64,000 bases of DNA. Origin: Parus major (taxonomy: Eukaryota > Chordata > Aves > Passeriformes > Paridae). The stretch lies in assembly GCF_001522545.3 (NCBI RefSeq), contig NC_031773.1, forward strand, positions 17,866,302 to 17,930,301. The letters run 5' to 3'. The translations under genes were made by a program, and so were the position numbers. The notes under the pieces were generated by a model. The model worked only from the letters and a program-made list of their open reading frames with translations, was not told where the DNA came from and searched no databases. Each line of letters starts with the position of its first letter. Within the stretch, counting starts at the first letter, position 1. Of this stretch, positions 38,290 through 50,773 are shown piece after piece.

Positions 38290-38540
38290 AAGCTGACCAC
38301 GCTTTCATCCTCTGCTTTTCTCTCTCGTCTTTGTCACGACTGTGTCATGACAATCATTGGATGCTGCTCTCCAAGACGAAGCACTGAGCGCTCTCCTTTG
38401 TGGCAGTGAACCTGCCCAACTCGTGGTTAATTGTCTTGGTGATCCCCTTCCATCCCCCTGTGGTCAGTTAGCAGAGCACTCACAGAGGTTCCTAAACCAG
38501 GCTGCAGCTGCAGCTGGCTCGTTATGACGGCGGGCAATAT
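38290..38540. promoter_or_regulatory. GC/CpG-richer patch, candidate regulatory element
   Basis: About nine CpG dinucleotides fall within 250 bases of otherwise CpG-poor DNA. The patch includes the perfect palindrome TGTCATGACA at 38343-38352, a CAATCATTGG motif, and overlapping CAGCTG E-boxes near 38506-38516. No reading frame here looks coding; the 65-codon minus-strand frame at 38427-38624 has no recognised motif. A conserved non-coding enhancer is a reasonable but untested idea. Confidence 0.2.
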
Positions 38541-41380
38541 TTTCCCTGTTTTTTGCTGTACACATATTATTTGCTTTGAACAATGAGAGGAAATAATAAA
38601 ATAATACTGTTTTCCCTTCTTCAAAACATTGTTTTTGTAAATTATGTTTGTTCCTGAAAATTTATTTTTGCTCCAGCTAAGTATGTGAAAAGAAGTGACA
38701 GCAAACTCCTACATTTGCCTCTTTTTAGTGCAACAAATATTGAATAACATCAAGTTTTTCAACATGTTAAGTATCTCACATAGAATGATATAAAACCATA
38801 CAGTAGGAAGTTTTTTTTATTGTAGTCTCTGATCTTGATTCAAAGGCAGTTCAAAGAGCTGCAAAGACTAAAGAGGCAATTGTTTATGTCCTCTAATTAA
38901 AAAGGATAGAATTCAACATAGGAGATAAACTTCCAAGATGGATCTATTCTTAAGGGGAAAAAAATTAAAAGAACAAGAACAATAAAACAATCATATTACA
39001 AAGCATTCAAAAATAATGAAGAAAATATTTTAAAGGTGATAAAAACGTGGGTCATTCTATTTTTACAGCATATTCCTAGTTCAAGAACTTGATTTAAAAT
39101 TCCATTTTTATGGAAGACAATTCTAGTGTTGGTATGAATTGGACCTGTACTGAAATTCAAGGAAGTATTCATACCTCATTCAAGTAAAACTTTCTTACTA
39201 AATAGCTCTTATAGGATCAGCTCATCACCACAAAAATATTATATTGTTATATTGTATATACAATCTTGCTAACATCAACAACCCAGTTCATGGTATAAGG
39301 TGGCTCAGAAAGTGTTCAGAAGAGTAATATTTTGATACCAAATTAATTGGTTGGAAATACGAATTTAGTCAATACTTGATGCTCCATTAGGATACTGTAC
39401 TAACTATCAGAGGTATTGCTCCTCACAAGAAACACTTAGAATGAGAGAGAGAGCACCATTTGCAGAATCCATCACTAAATCTGCAAATCTTTAAGACAGT
39501 CCACTGTCTGAACACAGGTCTGGGATGCACAGTACTGTAAAAAATTATTTTACTAAATTATAAAATACAGAATTGATATAATATGAGGACATTGTAAGTA
39601 GAGGTGCACACCTAAATATATTGTGGTTGTAAGACTGTTATGTCAGAAGGATCTGATCTAAAGTTTACTGAACTAAGAAGTAACTCTCCACAGAACAATC
39701 TGGAATAAACTCTAGTTTGTCATGGAATAAATTATAGCAAACATAGTGTTAAGATATTATGTTCATCCTGTGATTTTGATTTCTCTCTCTTAATTTGGAT
39801 TTGGTCTTTCTAAAGCATTACCAAGCTGAAGTGTGCTTAGTCTGCTAATTTTCACCCAGGCTTTTAAGAAGGGGTAGGATTATGTTGTCTAGATAGAGTT
39901 AAAGTAAGGTTCGAGCTAAACCTTTATATTTAAAAGAATTATGCCTGCCATCCTTAATGGAGTAGATGTAGTATTATATATTTTCCTTACAGTCTAATGA
40001 TTTTCCTTCATTAGGGAGACCTTCAGCACTCCCTTCAATAATGAACCAAACTCAGGTAGCAGGGAAATTACAGCTTACTTTTCTCCAGAGGAGACAGTCT
40101 TTTTTCTATTGTTTGTCTTCCTAATTGTGTGCATTTTTTTTATGCTTCATATGTTGTTAATTGCTTTACCAAGCCTAGTGGTGTCAAGAAACCCATTAAA
40201 ACAGTAAATTTTCCTGCCTTTAAGTCTTGCTTCTAAAAAATGATACATATTTAAAAACATGGGGCTAAATTTTGTCACTCTTTCTGACCTGTATAGTAGG
40301 TTTTTAAGCTTTGATTTAATTTCAGTGAAAAATTTGTACATATTGGAAGATATAAATAACAATGAAATCTCTTCAATACTTATTAAGTTAGACAAGAAAT
40401 AGACTGATGCATAAACAATAATTTAAATCTAGGCCATTCTAAAGTTTCTCCACTGATGCAATATGTACTTCTTACATGTATCTTCCTATCATGTCCTAAC
40501 AAGACACACACTAAAAAATCCTGGGATATGCAAACATGGTACAAGACCGTCATCCAGTGCTGGACTTGTATATTTGTTCATTCTTCTGCATACTAAATGT
40601 TTTTTCTTCTTTCCTTGTAAAGCTTTGGCTCATTTCAACATCCACCTGAAGACCTGGGAACGGACTTTTGTCTTGTCCACTTTCACTGGTCTTTGAGGCA
40701 CAGTGGCCTCAGTCATCACAGTGAAATTACACACTAATATTAGGCAAATACTGGAGAACTGACTCAAAGAAAACAGCATACAACCCAAATCTCCTTGACT
40801 TGCAAGGAGGCAAGATGTGTGAACTGCAGTATATCAAAGAAGCTCAATTATTTCTGTTCTCGTATTGCCTGGGAGATGTATAACACTAAATATGAATTTA
40901 ATAGCCCCTGCTTTTCTGCTTAGGCTTGACAACACTTTTACAATGAGTGAAGAACGTAGTAGCATTTCTTTTATGAATATCTGCTGAAATGCAGCTTCCT
41001 CAAAGTAGCAGGAGTGGCTCCTCCTTCTCAAATTTTAGTCATCTCTCTGCATTTGTGTGTACATCAGGCACCCTGGGACATCTGAGAACACATGTGGGGT
41101 TATATGTAGATGCAAGACTGAATGAGTCAGGCCAATAATCATCCCATCTTTAAAAAGAATGCACTGTAAGGCCAGGTTTCTATTCAAATTAGGTGTTTTA
41201 ATTAAAGTCAGTTTTAAAGGAGATTATATTTCCACTTTGACAGTGTTAGCGCTATGCTATCCTTTATCAATGTTAATTGTGTCAAATGGGAAATCACTAA
41301 ATAAAAAGAAAAATTAAATCATGGTCACACCTCAATATTTTGCCATATATACATTTTTATATTTATATGACTATGTTAGT

Positions 41381-42430
41381 CATAGAATCATAGAACCATA
41401 AAATCATAGAATAGCTTGGGTTGGAAGGAATTTTTAGACTGCCAAGTCCAATGCCCATGTGCAGTGGGCAGAGTTGCATTCAGCTAGACCAGGTTGCTCA
41501 GTGTCCCATTTGACATGACCTTGCATGTTTCCAGGGAAGGAATTTCTACAACATCCTAGGCAAGCAGCTCCATTGTTTCACCACCCTCATAATAAAAAAT
41601 TTCCTCCTTATATCTTATCCAAATATACCCTCTCTCAGTGTAAAATCATTACCCTTTGTCCTATCACAATAGGCCCTGCTAAAAAGTTTGTCCTCATCTT
41701 TCTTACAAGCCCTCTAAGTACTAAAAGGCTGTAACAAGGTCTACCCTGAGCCTTCCCTTCTCCAGTCTGAACACCCCCCATTACTCAGCCTTGCTTCAGA
41801 GGAGATGTGTTCCAGGTCTCTGATGGGTTTTGTGGCCCTCCTTTGGCTCTACTCCAGCAGAGCTGTGGTTTTCCTGCTCTGAAGACACCAGAGCTGGATG
41901 CAGCTCTCCAGGTGGGGTCTCACAAAAACACAGCAGAGGCAGAATTGACTCCCTCGCTCTGCTGGCCACACTTTGGATGCAGCCCAGGACAGAGCTGGCT
42001 TTCTGTGCTGCAAGGGAACATTTCCAGGTCATGTCCAGCCTCTCATCCACCAGTACCACCAAGTCCTTCTCAGCAGGGCTGTTCTCAGTCCCGTCATCCC
42101 CAGCCTGTATTGATGATGGGGGGTTGCCCCAACCCATGTGAAGCATCTGGCACTTGGCCTTGTTGAACCTCATGAGTTTCCCATGGGTCACTGTCTCAAG
42201 GCTGTTAGGGTCCTTCTGGATGGAATCCTGTCCCTCAGGCATGTCAGCCACATCGCTCAGCTGGCTGTTGCCTGCACTCTTGATGAGACTGCACTCAACC
42301 ACAATGTCCGTTCCACTGCTGAAGACATTAAACAGTGCTGGCCACAATATGGACCCCTTAGAGGTTGATCTGGACTTGGATCAACTAACCTCTGGATGTG
42401 ACTATGCAGATGTCTTAAAGTCCATTTCTT
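41381..42430 (-). mobile_element. CR1 LINE, about 1 kb, with 3' UTR and ORF2 end
   Basis: This is the largest repeat in the window. The left edge carries the reversed octamer tail (CATAGAATCATAGAACCATA), then TTGGGTTGGAAGGAATTT and the rest of the 3' UTR. From about 41520 the minus strand runs through the end of ORF2 into the reverse-transcriptase region. Conserved blocks at the right end include TGGACTTGGATCAACTAACC and CTCTGGATGTGACTATGCAG, which put the boundary near 42430. Beyond this, similarity disappears, so the copy is 5'-truncated. The retained part encodes the end of the polymerase, described in the next entry. Confidence 0.95.
41796..42347 (-). pseudogene. Broken CR1 ORF2 (reverse transcriptase C-terminal part)
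   Basis: The minus-strand frame shows the order expected of CR1 ORF2: DMPEGQDSIQKDPNSLE, then LMRFNKAKCQMLHMGWGNP, then NSPAEKDLVVLVDERLDM, then SLAAQKASSVLGCIQSVASR and ESILPL. In intact copies this corresponds to the end of the reverse-transcriptase domain and the thumb or connection region. Just before the PEG block, where active copies have the catalytic FADD motif (motif C), this copy reads SAGN, so the polymerase could not work. After ESILPL the familiar protein continues in another frame, which shows an indel frameshift. The N-terminal endonuclease and most of the reverse transcriptase are missing because of truncation. Confidence 0.88.
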
Positions 42431-45400
42431 GCTTGGAAGACTTAAAATTTAATAGATGATATATATAGCTCGAAGACCATACGTATTTCTGAAATCAAGT
42501 TAGTCAAGACCAATCCTTAGGAATATATAAAAAAAAACCAACATGTAACTAGAGTTTGAAGCACGACTTTCCCATTTACATAAAATGAAAAAATATTCAT
42601 GAAGTACATATATTCTTTGTGTGTATTCCCAAAATAAAAAATATGATAGCATGACAACTGAGAGTTATATTTGTATTGTGGTGAATTTTTAACACAAGAT
42701 ACATCAGAGATGTCTTTTAAAAATCAGTAAAATCAGGGGAGTCTTTGTTATAATTATGGTTGCATCATATTTTAAGATATTTAAGTCATACAGTCCACAA
42801 TCTTTCAGTCTTACTAATTTTTGTCCATTTATTTGAGTAGTGCAATTATCATTAAATTTCAAATTTTTTCTAATAGGTCTATTTTTTCTGGAATATAGAA
42901 TCATTTCCATTCACTTTAAGCAGAACAGTAGCTTACTCTCCCAACTCTATTCCAGACTTTGTTGCGTGAACTTTTCTGCCTTGTCAGGGATCAGGTATCC
43001 CTTATGTGCTTGTTTTCAGAATAAACACATTAGCACTTCTGATGTCCACTGACATTGTGGTATCAAACAATAGAAACTAATTGAAACACAGCACTGAAAA
43101 TCAACATAATTTTAATTAAAATCCTAGGGAGTATGTCTATTCACACAGCTAAAAAGCATAAAACTCAGGTCTGTCACCAAGTACAATCTGGTAAATTTAA
43201 CAAAACAAAGGCTTTTCTAACATTAAGTCTTTCCATTAAAGAATAAAATTTCCACTTCATCTTGAACTTTACAGATTTTTTTTCTCAGTCCTAACTGTTT
43301 ATTTTTCCTGCCCTTGTTTTACCTCAACCTTTTCTTTATGTTCACCTTGTACTTTCTCTGAGTTGATTGTAGCATGCCAAAAAGTAAACTTACTGTGCAG
43401 TACTTGGCCAAAAGTCAGAATTTTGTACATTTTGAGCCAATAATTTCTCAGTTCCAAGCTTTAAAAGAGTCATCAGAGCATCTCGTCCTTGGCTTTCTTA
43501 ACAGTTTCAGAAGTGATTTATATTGGTTTTGATTCTTCTGGAGATGTCTGCAGTGTGATAGACTTGCAGAGTTCAGGGCACTAATTCTGCTTTTGCTGGA
43601 CATACGACTACAAGAATTAGTTAGTGTTTCTAGATAGACTATTATTACTCAGAATAGATGAAAAAAACCCTCTTATATGGACCTTCCAACTAGGCCTGTT
43701 ACAGACAATTAATTAAGTTTCACCTTACCTCTGAATTGCTCTTCTCCAGTTGTTATAGGTGCTTTAAGTGACACAACTTATGTTATTTACATTTCATAAA
43801 AGAAAGGAATACAGGAAATCAAAAAGTCAGTCACTTTTATAAAATCACATATAATTATTGGAGATGTGATAGCCTGTCCTTCAGGGGTCTAAACAACTGC
43901 AAAGAGTCACCAACAGGAGCATTTCTCACAAAGGTATTGTATTTTTAAAAGTTTCAATGGCTAAAAAAGCAAAATAGTCTATAATCTATCAAGAAACCCA
44001 GGGAAGTAAAAGATTTAAAATAGTCTTTACAGGCATGGCTTTTAGGAGTAGAGAAAATAGAGTCAAATCTATAATTCTGCAATGAACAGACTTTTTTTAA
44101 CTTCAAATGTAATTTCTTTCAAAGTAACAATAAATGCTGAAATAATGAAATTTCAAAGCAACCTCATATATCCTATCATCATTACACTTCAATATAAATT
44201 ATTTTTTTAATGTGGTTGATAAAAATTAATATGAAATATAATTGCAGCTTCAGTATTGAAGGAATAAAAACATCAGAAACTTTTACCATTGCTGAATTTT
44301 TAGAGACATTGAAAGCAACGTTCCAAGAGTTTCTAAGTGTTGAAATGTTTTTAAATTGTCACAAATTTTCAAATTTTCAAAACCTGTTTATGTCAGGTTT
44401 TTTCTCTTAGCATATTAGTGCCTTTTTGAACAATTATATTTTAAAGCTCTAAATCAGATAAATGGCACTTAGTTTGAGTAAAATTGCCCAAACAATTGGG
44501 GATTAAGTCAGTTGTATTTAGTTACATATTTGAAAGTTATTTTTTGTGTTTAATTATAATTTTTAATTATTTTGTGTAATGTCTATAAATGTATTTGTAA
44601 ATACACATACACACATAAAATATTTTATATTTTATCTTTATTCTAATATAAACTTAATAATGTAGATTTTATCAGAGACTAATATCTCACTGGCAACATA
44701 GCTTCATCAGGTCACCCTTTCAAATTCAGAGCAATCATCTTAACAAAGTGCTTCATAGCACTTCCAGTTTTGAACCAGAAGAAACTATTGTCTTAGATGA
44801 TGATGCTAGCAAGGCTTCAGGCAGTCTGAAGGTGTTCTGGTTTTCTGGTTGCCAATTCCTGATAAATTATTTTCACCTCAGAAGCAGCATCGAAGGAGTG
44901 CAAAAAAAAAAGAAAAAGGAACAGGAGTCAGAACACCAGAACACACCTGCACACAAGAAACACCAAATCACCATACTTTGTTCTAATTTAACTATGTGAT
45001 CCTCAAAAAGATATGCCTTGAAGTGACCAAATTTTTCAGAAACTAGTGGTCACAAATTCTGATTAATACTTCATAAATATATTTGATTTTAGAAGTTTTT
45101 ATTTTATCTGTTTTCCCTCTTCCCCCCTGTTTTCTTCCCTTCTTTCTTTCCTCTTTCTCATTCCTTTATTTCTTGTCTGCTTGTGATGGATGTATATCCT
45201 TTATTTTTAAAGAATATTTGACAGAAATTCACTATTAGTGCATTCCATTATTACCCCTAAGTATATATACTCTATCAGTTTTTATGTGTTCATATTTCCC
45301 AAGTGAAGGCATATCTAAGGAGCTGCAAAAAATCTTTTTAACCTTAGTAAACATACTCCAGCATTCTTGAAAATGTTTTTAAAGTGGGTATCATTGAAAC

Positions 45401-45584
45401 GCTGTCGTAAAGTGTTTTATAATGATTTTCATACTATGAATCACACAGATATACTTTTTAAATTGGTAGTTTACTTTTTAAAATTTTGTTTTGCCTTTTT
45501 GATGTACCTGCTCTATTGAATCACTCTTTACTCATGGTTTTTAAATCTAAAAGGGAAAAGGACATCAATTTTGAGTCATCCAAG
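42431..45584. other. AT-rich non-coding sequence, no gene seen
   Basis: I see no supported gene between the large CR1 and the retroviral LTR. Frames are at most 83 codons. A pyrimidine-rich run (C and T only over long stretches) lies at about 45117-45178, and AT-rich dinucleotide-like sequence at about 44580-44640. Confidence 0.55.
45117..45178. repeat. Polypyrimidine-rich tract
   Basis: About 60 bases are almost entirely C and T on the plus strand, including CCCTTCTTTCTTTCCTC. It is simple sequence of a kind that can adopt triplex structure. Nothing ties it to a gene. Confidence 0.6.
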
Positions 45585-46174
45585 TGTCATGGTCTAACCC
45601 CAGCCAGCAACTAAGTATCACTCAGCCACTTACTCACCCCCCTGACCCTGTCCTTGGTGGACTGGGAAGGAGAGTGAGAAAAAAAAAAAACTAAAAAGCT
45701 TTGGTTAAGGTAAGAAGAGTTCAATAACTGAAACAAAATAAAATATAAAAGTACAAGTACTAATATTAATTGTAATAGAAGAAGAAAGGGAGAGAGGACT
45801 AAAACCCAAGAAAAAAGTGATGCACATTTGCTCACCTTCTGCTGGCTGATACCTATCCCATCCCCCAGCAAAGATCAGTCCCAGCAAACTTCACGCCCTT
45901 TTTATATACTGGGCATGGTAGCCTGTGGTGTGGAATATCCCTTTGGCCAGTTTGGGTCAGCTGTCCTGGCCATGCTCCCTCCCAGGTTCTTGTGTGGCTG
46001 CTCACTGACAGAACATCAGACACTGAAGATCCCTGTTGACTTAGGGTCACTACTACTCAGCGCCAGCCAAAATATCCATCTGTTATCAAAATTATTCTCA
46101 CACTGAATCCAGAACACAGCACTTTGCCAGCTCCTATGAAGAAAATCAACTCTGTCCCAGATGAAACCAGGACA
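45585..46174 (-). mobile_element. Endogenous retrovirus LTR (avian ERVL-like)
   Basis: The plus strand begins TGTCATGGTCTAACCCCAGC and ends GATGAAACCAGGACA. Read on the minus strand this is TGTCCTGGTTTC...GACA, with the TG...CA ends of an LTR. At about 45899-45910 the minus strand carries AGTATATAAAAAGG, a TATA box preceded by the block TTCCACACC, AGGCTACCATGCCC. Upstream of it is the conserved CCAAACTGGCCAAAGGGATA segment familiar from a common bird LTR family. The length (590 bp) fits a full LTR. I saw no clear target-site duplication (flanks CCAAG and GTATC). I assign it to the ERVL-like group from memory, so the class is less certain than the LTR identity. It contains no coding sequence. 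Confidence 0.88.
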
Positions 46175-46640
46175 GTATCCATTCCTTATTCCATATCATT
46201 TATGTCATGCCAGGTCCAACACTTCCCACCCACCCTTTCCTCTCTTTTGGTACACACAAATATAATTACTTTAGCCTATGGACCATCCCTGTAGAAGTCC
46301 ATTGCCTACATTTAGTCCATGAACTGGAACTCCATCATAACAGTCTTTCAGGCAGCAAAAATGCTGTGTGGTGATATATTTTTGCATGTTCAAGCCAATT
46401 CTGATTCCATCACTGCTGTGGTCATTTTCTTTCATCAAATTTCGTTCTTTGTTAATGTGATGATCAGAAGGGAATCAAATTCAGTTTCTCAGATCTGGTG
46501 CTGTTAATATGGACTCTACAAGGCACCCAGTGTGGTGATGATCATATAGCTGCCATGATAGTGCTAGTACACAGTGTTACAGAGTAATTATTGTTTTTGC
46601 CATTGTCCAGGTTGTTAATTTAGCACTCGTATATATATAT
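46175..46640 (-). mobile_element. Possible ERV internal sequence adjoining the LTR
   Basis: Because the LTR is on the minus strand, sequence at higher coordinates would be internal and upstream of a 3' LTR. The strip contains ACTTCCCACCCACCCTTTCC, which on the minus strand is a purine-rich run, and it is GC-richer and less AT-simple than the DNA beyond 46640. I recall similar sequence next to this LTR family in birds, but cannot check it. No gag, pol or env motif is visible, and no second LTR is present, so any provirus is truncated. The alternative is unique flanking DNA next to a solo LTR. Confidence 0.45.
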
Positions 46641-46642
46641 AT
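46630..46642. repeat. (TA)n microsatellite
   Basis: A short TA run lies at the far edge of the possible retroviral internal region. Confidence 0.65.
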
Positions 46643-47320
46643 CTGCACTTACATATTTCAGAAATGAAAGATAGATGCAAAAAAGCTTTTATAACCATCC
46701 ATCTCCTCTAGTGAAGAAAGATGTGATATAAATATCTTTGATTATCACAGCTTTCACCAAAGATAATATAGCAGGAAATATTCAACAGGTGGCATATCCA
46801 CAGTAGAAACCTGTAACGAAAATATCCTTAAATTCAATACAATAATGTTGTTTTCATTCACTGGAGTTCTTATTCTCAACCAAAGAAAGTTTATGTACAG
46901 ATTTTTACTTTTACAATATAGTAATAGCATAAGTATTCTCTCAGTGTCTTCAATTTCAGTCGAAACACTTTCTGGTGTTTCATTAGATTCATTTAATTGT
47001 GGTAGTCATTCATTCATTTGGGAGAATTGAATATCTGGAGAGTTATCATCCCATATTTGGTATAACACTGGTATAAGGTGATACAGCCATTAGCTAAGTA
47101 TCGTTTTACTATTTTATCAAAATCTAAAATAGTCCTACTGATCATTAACATACTGAACTATTTCAACAGATTTCAGCGTTAGTATTCTTTTCTTCTATAC
47201 CTTGCCCAGTAAAATAATTCTTGTTCATAAGCTTTGCAATATGTTGTCTTAGTTCCAATAAAAGTTTCTTCCTCCTCCTAAAAATCTTGAGTTATAAAAA
47301 ACATATTTCAATGAAGAAAA

Positions 47321-47545
47321 TTGCAGATTTATAGGGTTGGAAGAGACAGTGGAAGCTTGTTTAATTTATCCTTATGTCTCAGTACAGGATCATTTTAGGT
47401 CATAGAGACAGATGTTTGTGCAGCTTCCAACAATAAAGGCCAGCAGTCTGCTCCAGCTGTCCTGTAGTCTTTTGCAGTGTTGCACTGTCTGTATCATCAG
47501 AAAGTTTTCCCTCGTGCCTGTCCTTAATATCAGCTTGGTGCAGTG
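47321..47545 (-). mobile_element. Ancient CR1-like LINE 3' fragment
   Basis: The segment starts GATTTATAGGGTTGGAAGAG, the reversed 3' UTR start of older CR1-type elements. It then has ACAGATGTTTGTGCAGCTTC (compare GACAGACGTTTGTCCAGCCT in such elements), then GTTGCACTGTCTGTATCATC, and finally AGAAAGTTTTCCCTCGTGCC, which is the complement of the region encoding the end of ORF2. The copy is strongly diverged and older than the others. It lies on the minus strand. Its right boundary is approximate. Confidence 0.72.
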
Positions 47546-49589
47546 ACATGAATCAGAGTAAAGCATGCAGATCTCACTGAATGTTGGTGAAAGATAGTTA
47601 TCTGAATTCTTCATACCACATATGCCTTTAACCTTTGTCTATATTTATAATCTTAATGATATATTTATTTGAGCATACTTTAACAAGGTTTACTATACTA
47701 ATAATGTTTTCTCCCTGAAAAAAGACATTCTTAAACTGTTTAATTACATTTAGAATATTTAGAGTTGCCACAAATAAGTAACTGCATAACCAATCCATTT
47801 GACAGCAAAGTAGCAGGTATGAAGAGCTTATAGTAGAGAATGAAGCAATGGTTTCCTTTCTTAATACTTGGAACAGAAAGCCAACATTTACTCATTATGG
47901 CACATCTAACTGTCTTTGGGTAGCAATTTCAGAATCTGGAGATATTGGATTATCCAGTCAGGTCTCCTGACTACACAGTTTTAGCAAAATAATCATGACC
48001 CATAAGAGATTCACGCAGAAGAAGAATGCGACGTTAATTATCTGTGCTTGTCCTTAGACTATTTTTGTCCTGAATATGCATTTATATACAGCTGTGCTGC
48101 TCCATTTCCATAGACTGATTCACCCACCCTGATCATCTAATATGGACATTTTTACTATCATATTATCCATGCAGATGCAGCGCAGGATCTCATTATCAAA
48201 CATTGCACCATGCTTTTTTTTTTCAGTACATCATTCTCTTCACAACTTAAAATACTTGAAGTTATAGCAAACACATTCAAAACAGTTTATCTAATGTAGG
48301 GTGTTTCAATATATGTATAGGCAATTATAATTAAAATTCATTGTTGTCCTATTTTATAGATAGACATTGGCTTTCCAGCCTTCTCCAGTTTGAACGTTAA
48401 CAGCTTCAGCAGCCATTTAAATTCTATATCAAATATTTCTGCAGAGATTTCTACTATATCTTTGATTTTTCTATTAATTTATTTCTGTTGTACATTTCTT
48501 TAACAAATGCAATTTATTTGTATAATTGACTTATGGAATATGGCTGTAGATTACGACACAGTCCTTACCCTAAACATTTAGAAAACCATGTCAGTTGCAG
48601 TAAGACACAATATAGCTAAAATCCCTTTTTGCTATCAAACTACTTATGGTAGATTATCAACATAATCTTTCACAATTTCTTAAAATCATTCATTAAAAAT
48701 GCAATGGTACAATCATAGTATAAAATTCCGTATGTTTTAAAGCATACTGTGCATAGAATTCTGAAGTTTTATGATGGTTTTCTGAAGACTGCAGGAACTG
48801 CAAGTTTCATCAAGCACAGCACAGTAAGAATTTAGGAAACACACCCAATAAGGTCCCTCATTAGTAGTAGTGGATAAATAAGGCAATACACTTGCAGTGC
48901 ATAAACAGGACAGTAAGGGGTAGAAAACACCCGAAGTCTGAAAAAGTTCTGCAGCCTATTAGTGAAGTATGATTCATCTTGCCTAGCACAGGCATTTAAA
49001 CAGGCTAAAAGCTACAGGCCTTGAAAGTGCCTGTTTCTTTCAGTTGTCTGTAAAGGGATCCTGGTTAGCTCAGTTGTAGATGTCTGTGGAGTGGGTGTCT
49101 CAGGTGCAATGAGTCCTTTCTGCAGAGCTTCCTTGGACAGTGTGGGAAGTATATGACACAAGGGAGAGATATAGCATCCACATTTAAAAAAAAAATGTTG
49201 CAAAATCGGGTGATTTGCTGAAAAAATTGAGTTTAAGGACTTGTCTGTCCAGGAACTTTGTGTTATGATGAGGCACAAAGAGATGACCTTGAATGAGGCA
49301 TGGCCTAAATTGGTCAAGATGTACTTCAGTCAATAATGCTGCTGGGAGGAATCCAGGGGTTTACTAGCAAATGTAGGAGTCAGATGAGATGATCTAATAT
49401 CCCTATGAACCTTATACTCTTAATCTCTGTGAGAAGAACAAGGAGAAGAAGAATGAAAATAATATAATACACTTATATTTAAATGCTTTCATGTTTTTCT
49501 GGTTAAGAGCAGAAAACTTCCTCAGTGGAAGCACTTATGAAATTAGCTTTACATGGCAGCAACCACTTCAGACTGATAACGGAAGTGAA

Positions 49590-49600
49590 TTTTTTTTTTT
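49590..49600. repeat. Poly-T run
   Basis: Eleven consecutive T residues, followed by ATTCCCCAG. It resembles a splice-acceptor pyrimidine tract, but no exon is apparent downstream. Confidence 0.6.
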
Positions 49601-50749
49601 ATTCCCCAGAAATTAAGGGAAGAAGATGAAAAAATCCACTTCCATGCATACCAACTAGCAATGTCAAAAAAATGCCTATCTCTATTATTTCATATACTCC
49701 TTGGGAAAAAAAAGAAAAAAGTCTCTTAGGGAACATGTAGATTTCATAGAAAGAACAAATGAAATTTTTGAAAACAACTCCATGCCATTTTATATTACTG
49801 AGTCATGGACAGACACTTTTCATGATGTTATATGGAAATATAAACACAATGGGTATTTATCCTTGTGAATAAAATTAGTCTATTTTTGGTTCTGTATTTA
49901 CCTTTCAAATATGACTCTATTAGTTCATCACTCATGTAAGTGCTAATGCAGCCTTCTTGTATCTTCTTAGAAATTCCATGCCTGAGAGAGGCATTGAATT
50001 GCCAGTTCCTCACCCAGAATTGCTGCTGCTTAACCACTGGACATAGTTCCTTCTTTAACAGTTTTAAAAAGATTAAAAGAAAGGCAATAAATTATCATAA
50101 CACTTCACTCAGGAATTAAATTCTTAAAGGAAAAGAATAAAACACTAACACTTTATTTAATGTTCATCACAAAAACTTAAAGGGAAAAATAGAAAAGAAG
50201 GAAAACAAATTGTTACAATGTCAAACTGAAGGAAAGAGTGAAGTTTTCTGCTAAAACTAATAATCATTTGCAGAGAAAAAATTTCCAAATACAAAGGAAG
50301 AAAATCTAACAGAAAAAATTATGATGAGTAAATACTGTTTCTTCAGTGAAGACATCTAAATCATTGACAGAACCTGACAGAACGATTTGAAAATGATGTG
50401 TAAAGGATCCTCTAATAGCTATTTAAGTAAATATAATATTCTGTTTTAAATTTGAAGATGCTTACTAAATGGAATAGCAGATAGAAAACAGAAATAAATA
50501 AACAGAAATGCAATAAAATTTTTAATCCTCTAAGCCTTTTGTAACTCTGAAGAGTCATACAGAGAACACAATAAAATGTAGTATAAATAAAGTCATATTT
50601 TAATAAAAGAAACAGAGGGAACTAGATGAAAGAGCTAGATGACAATGCAACAGTTTACTTTGTGAGGCAGTATTTTTTCTTACTAGGAGAAAGAGAACAA
50701 TGAGTACAGCCAACATGAAAAGTTTGTTCCAGTTTCAGCATGGAGAAAT

Positions 50750-50773
50750 GCTGAAAGCTTCACAGCTTTCAGC
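50750..50773. repeat. Perfect 10-bp stem with 4-base loop
   Basis: GCTGAAAGCT and AGCTTTCAGC are exact reverse complements around TCAC. The stem is less AT-rich than the other hairpins in the window and would therefore be more stable. No T-run follows, and no gene is adjacent. Confidence 0.7.

Larger units (their letters stand above)
36239..41380. other. AT-rich non-coding sequence, no gene seen
   Basis: No gene could be supported. Long T runs lie at 36436-36460 and 36856-36871, a poly-A run at 37687-37700, an AAT-type trinucleotide tract at 37820-37857, and a GC/CpG-richer patch at about 38290-38540. The frames seen (82 codons or fewer) are phase accidents; several are run through by poly-phenylalanine from the T tracts. 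Confidence 0.55.

Noticed and set aside
41807..42459. Overlapping plus-strand frames of 76 to 119 codons
   Set aside because: They are antisense shadows of the CR1 ORF2 on the minus strand and stay open because the repeat is GC-richer.
45611..46106. Frames of 60 to 92 codons on both strands
   Set aside because: They lie inside the LTR, which is non-coding. The sequence is explained by the mobile element.
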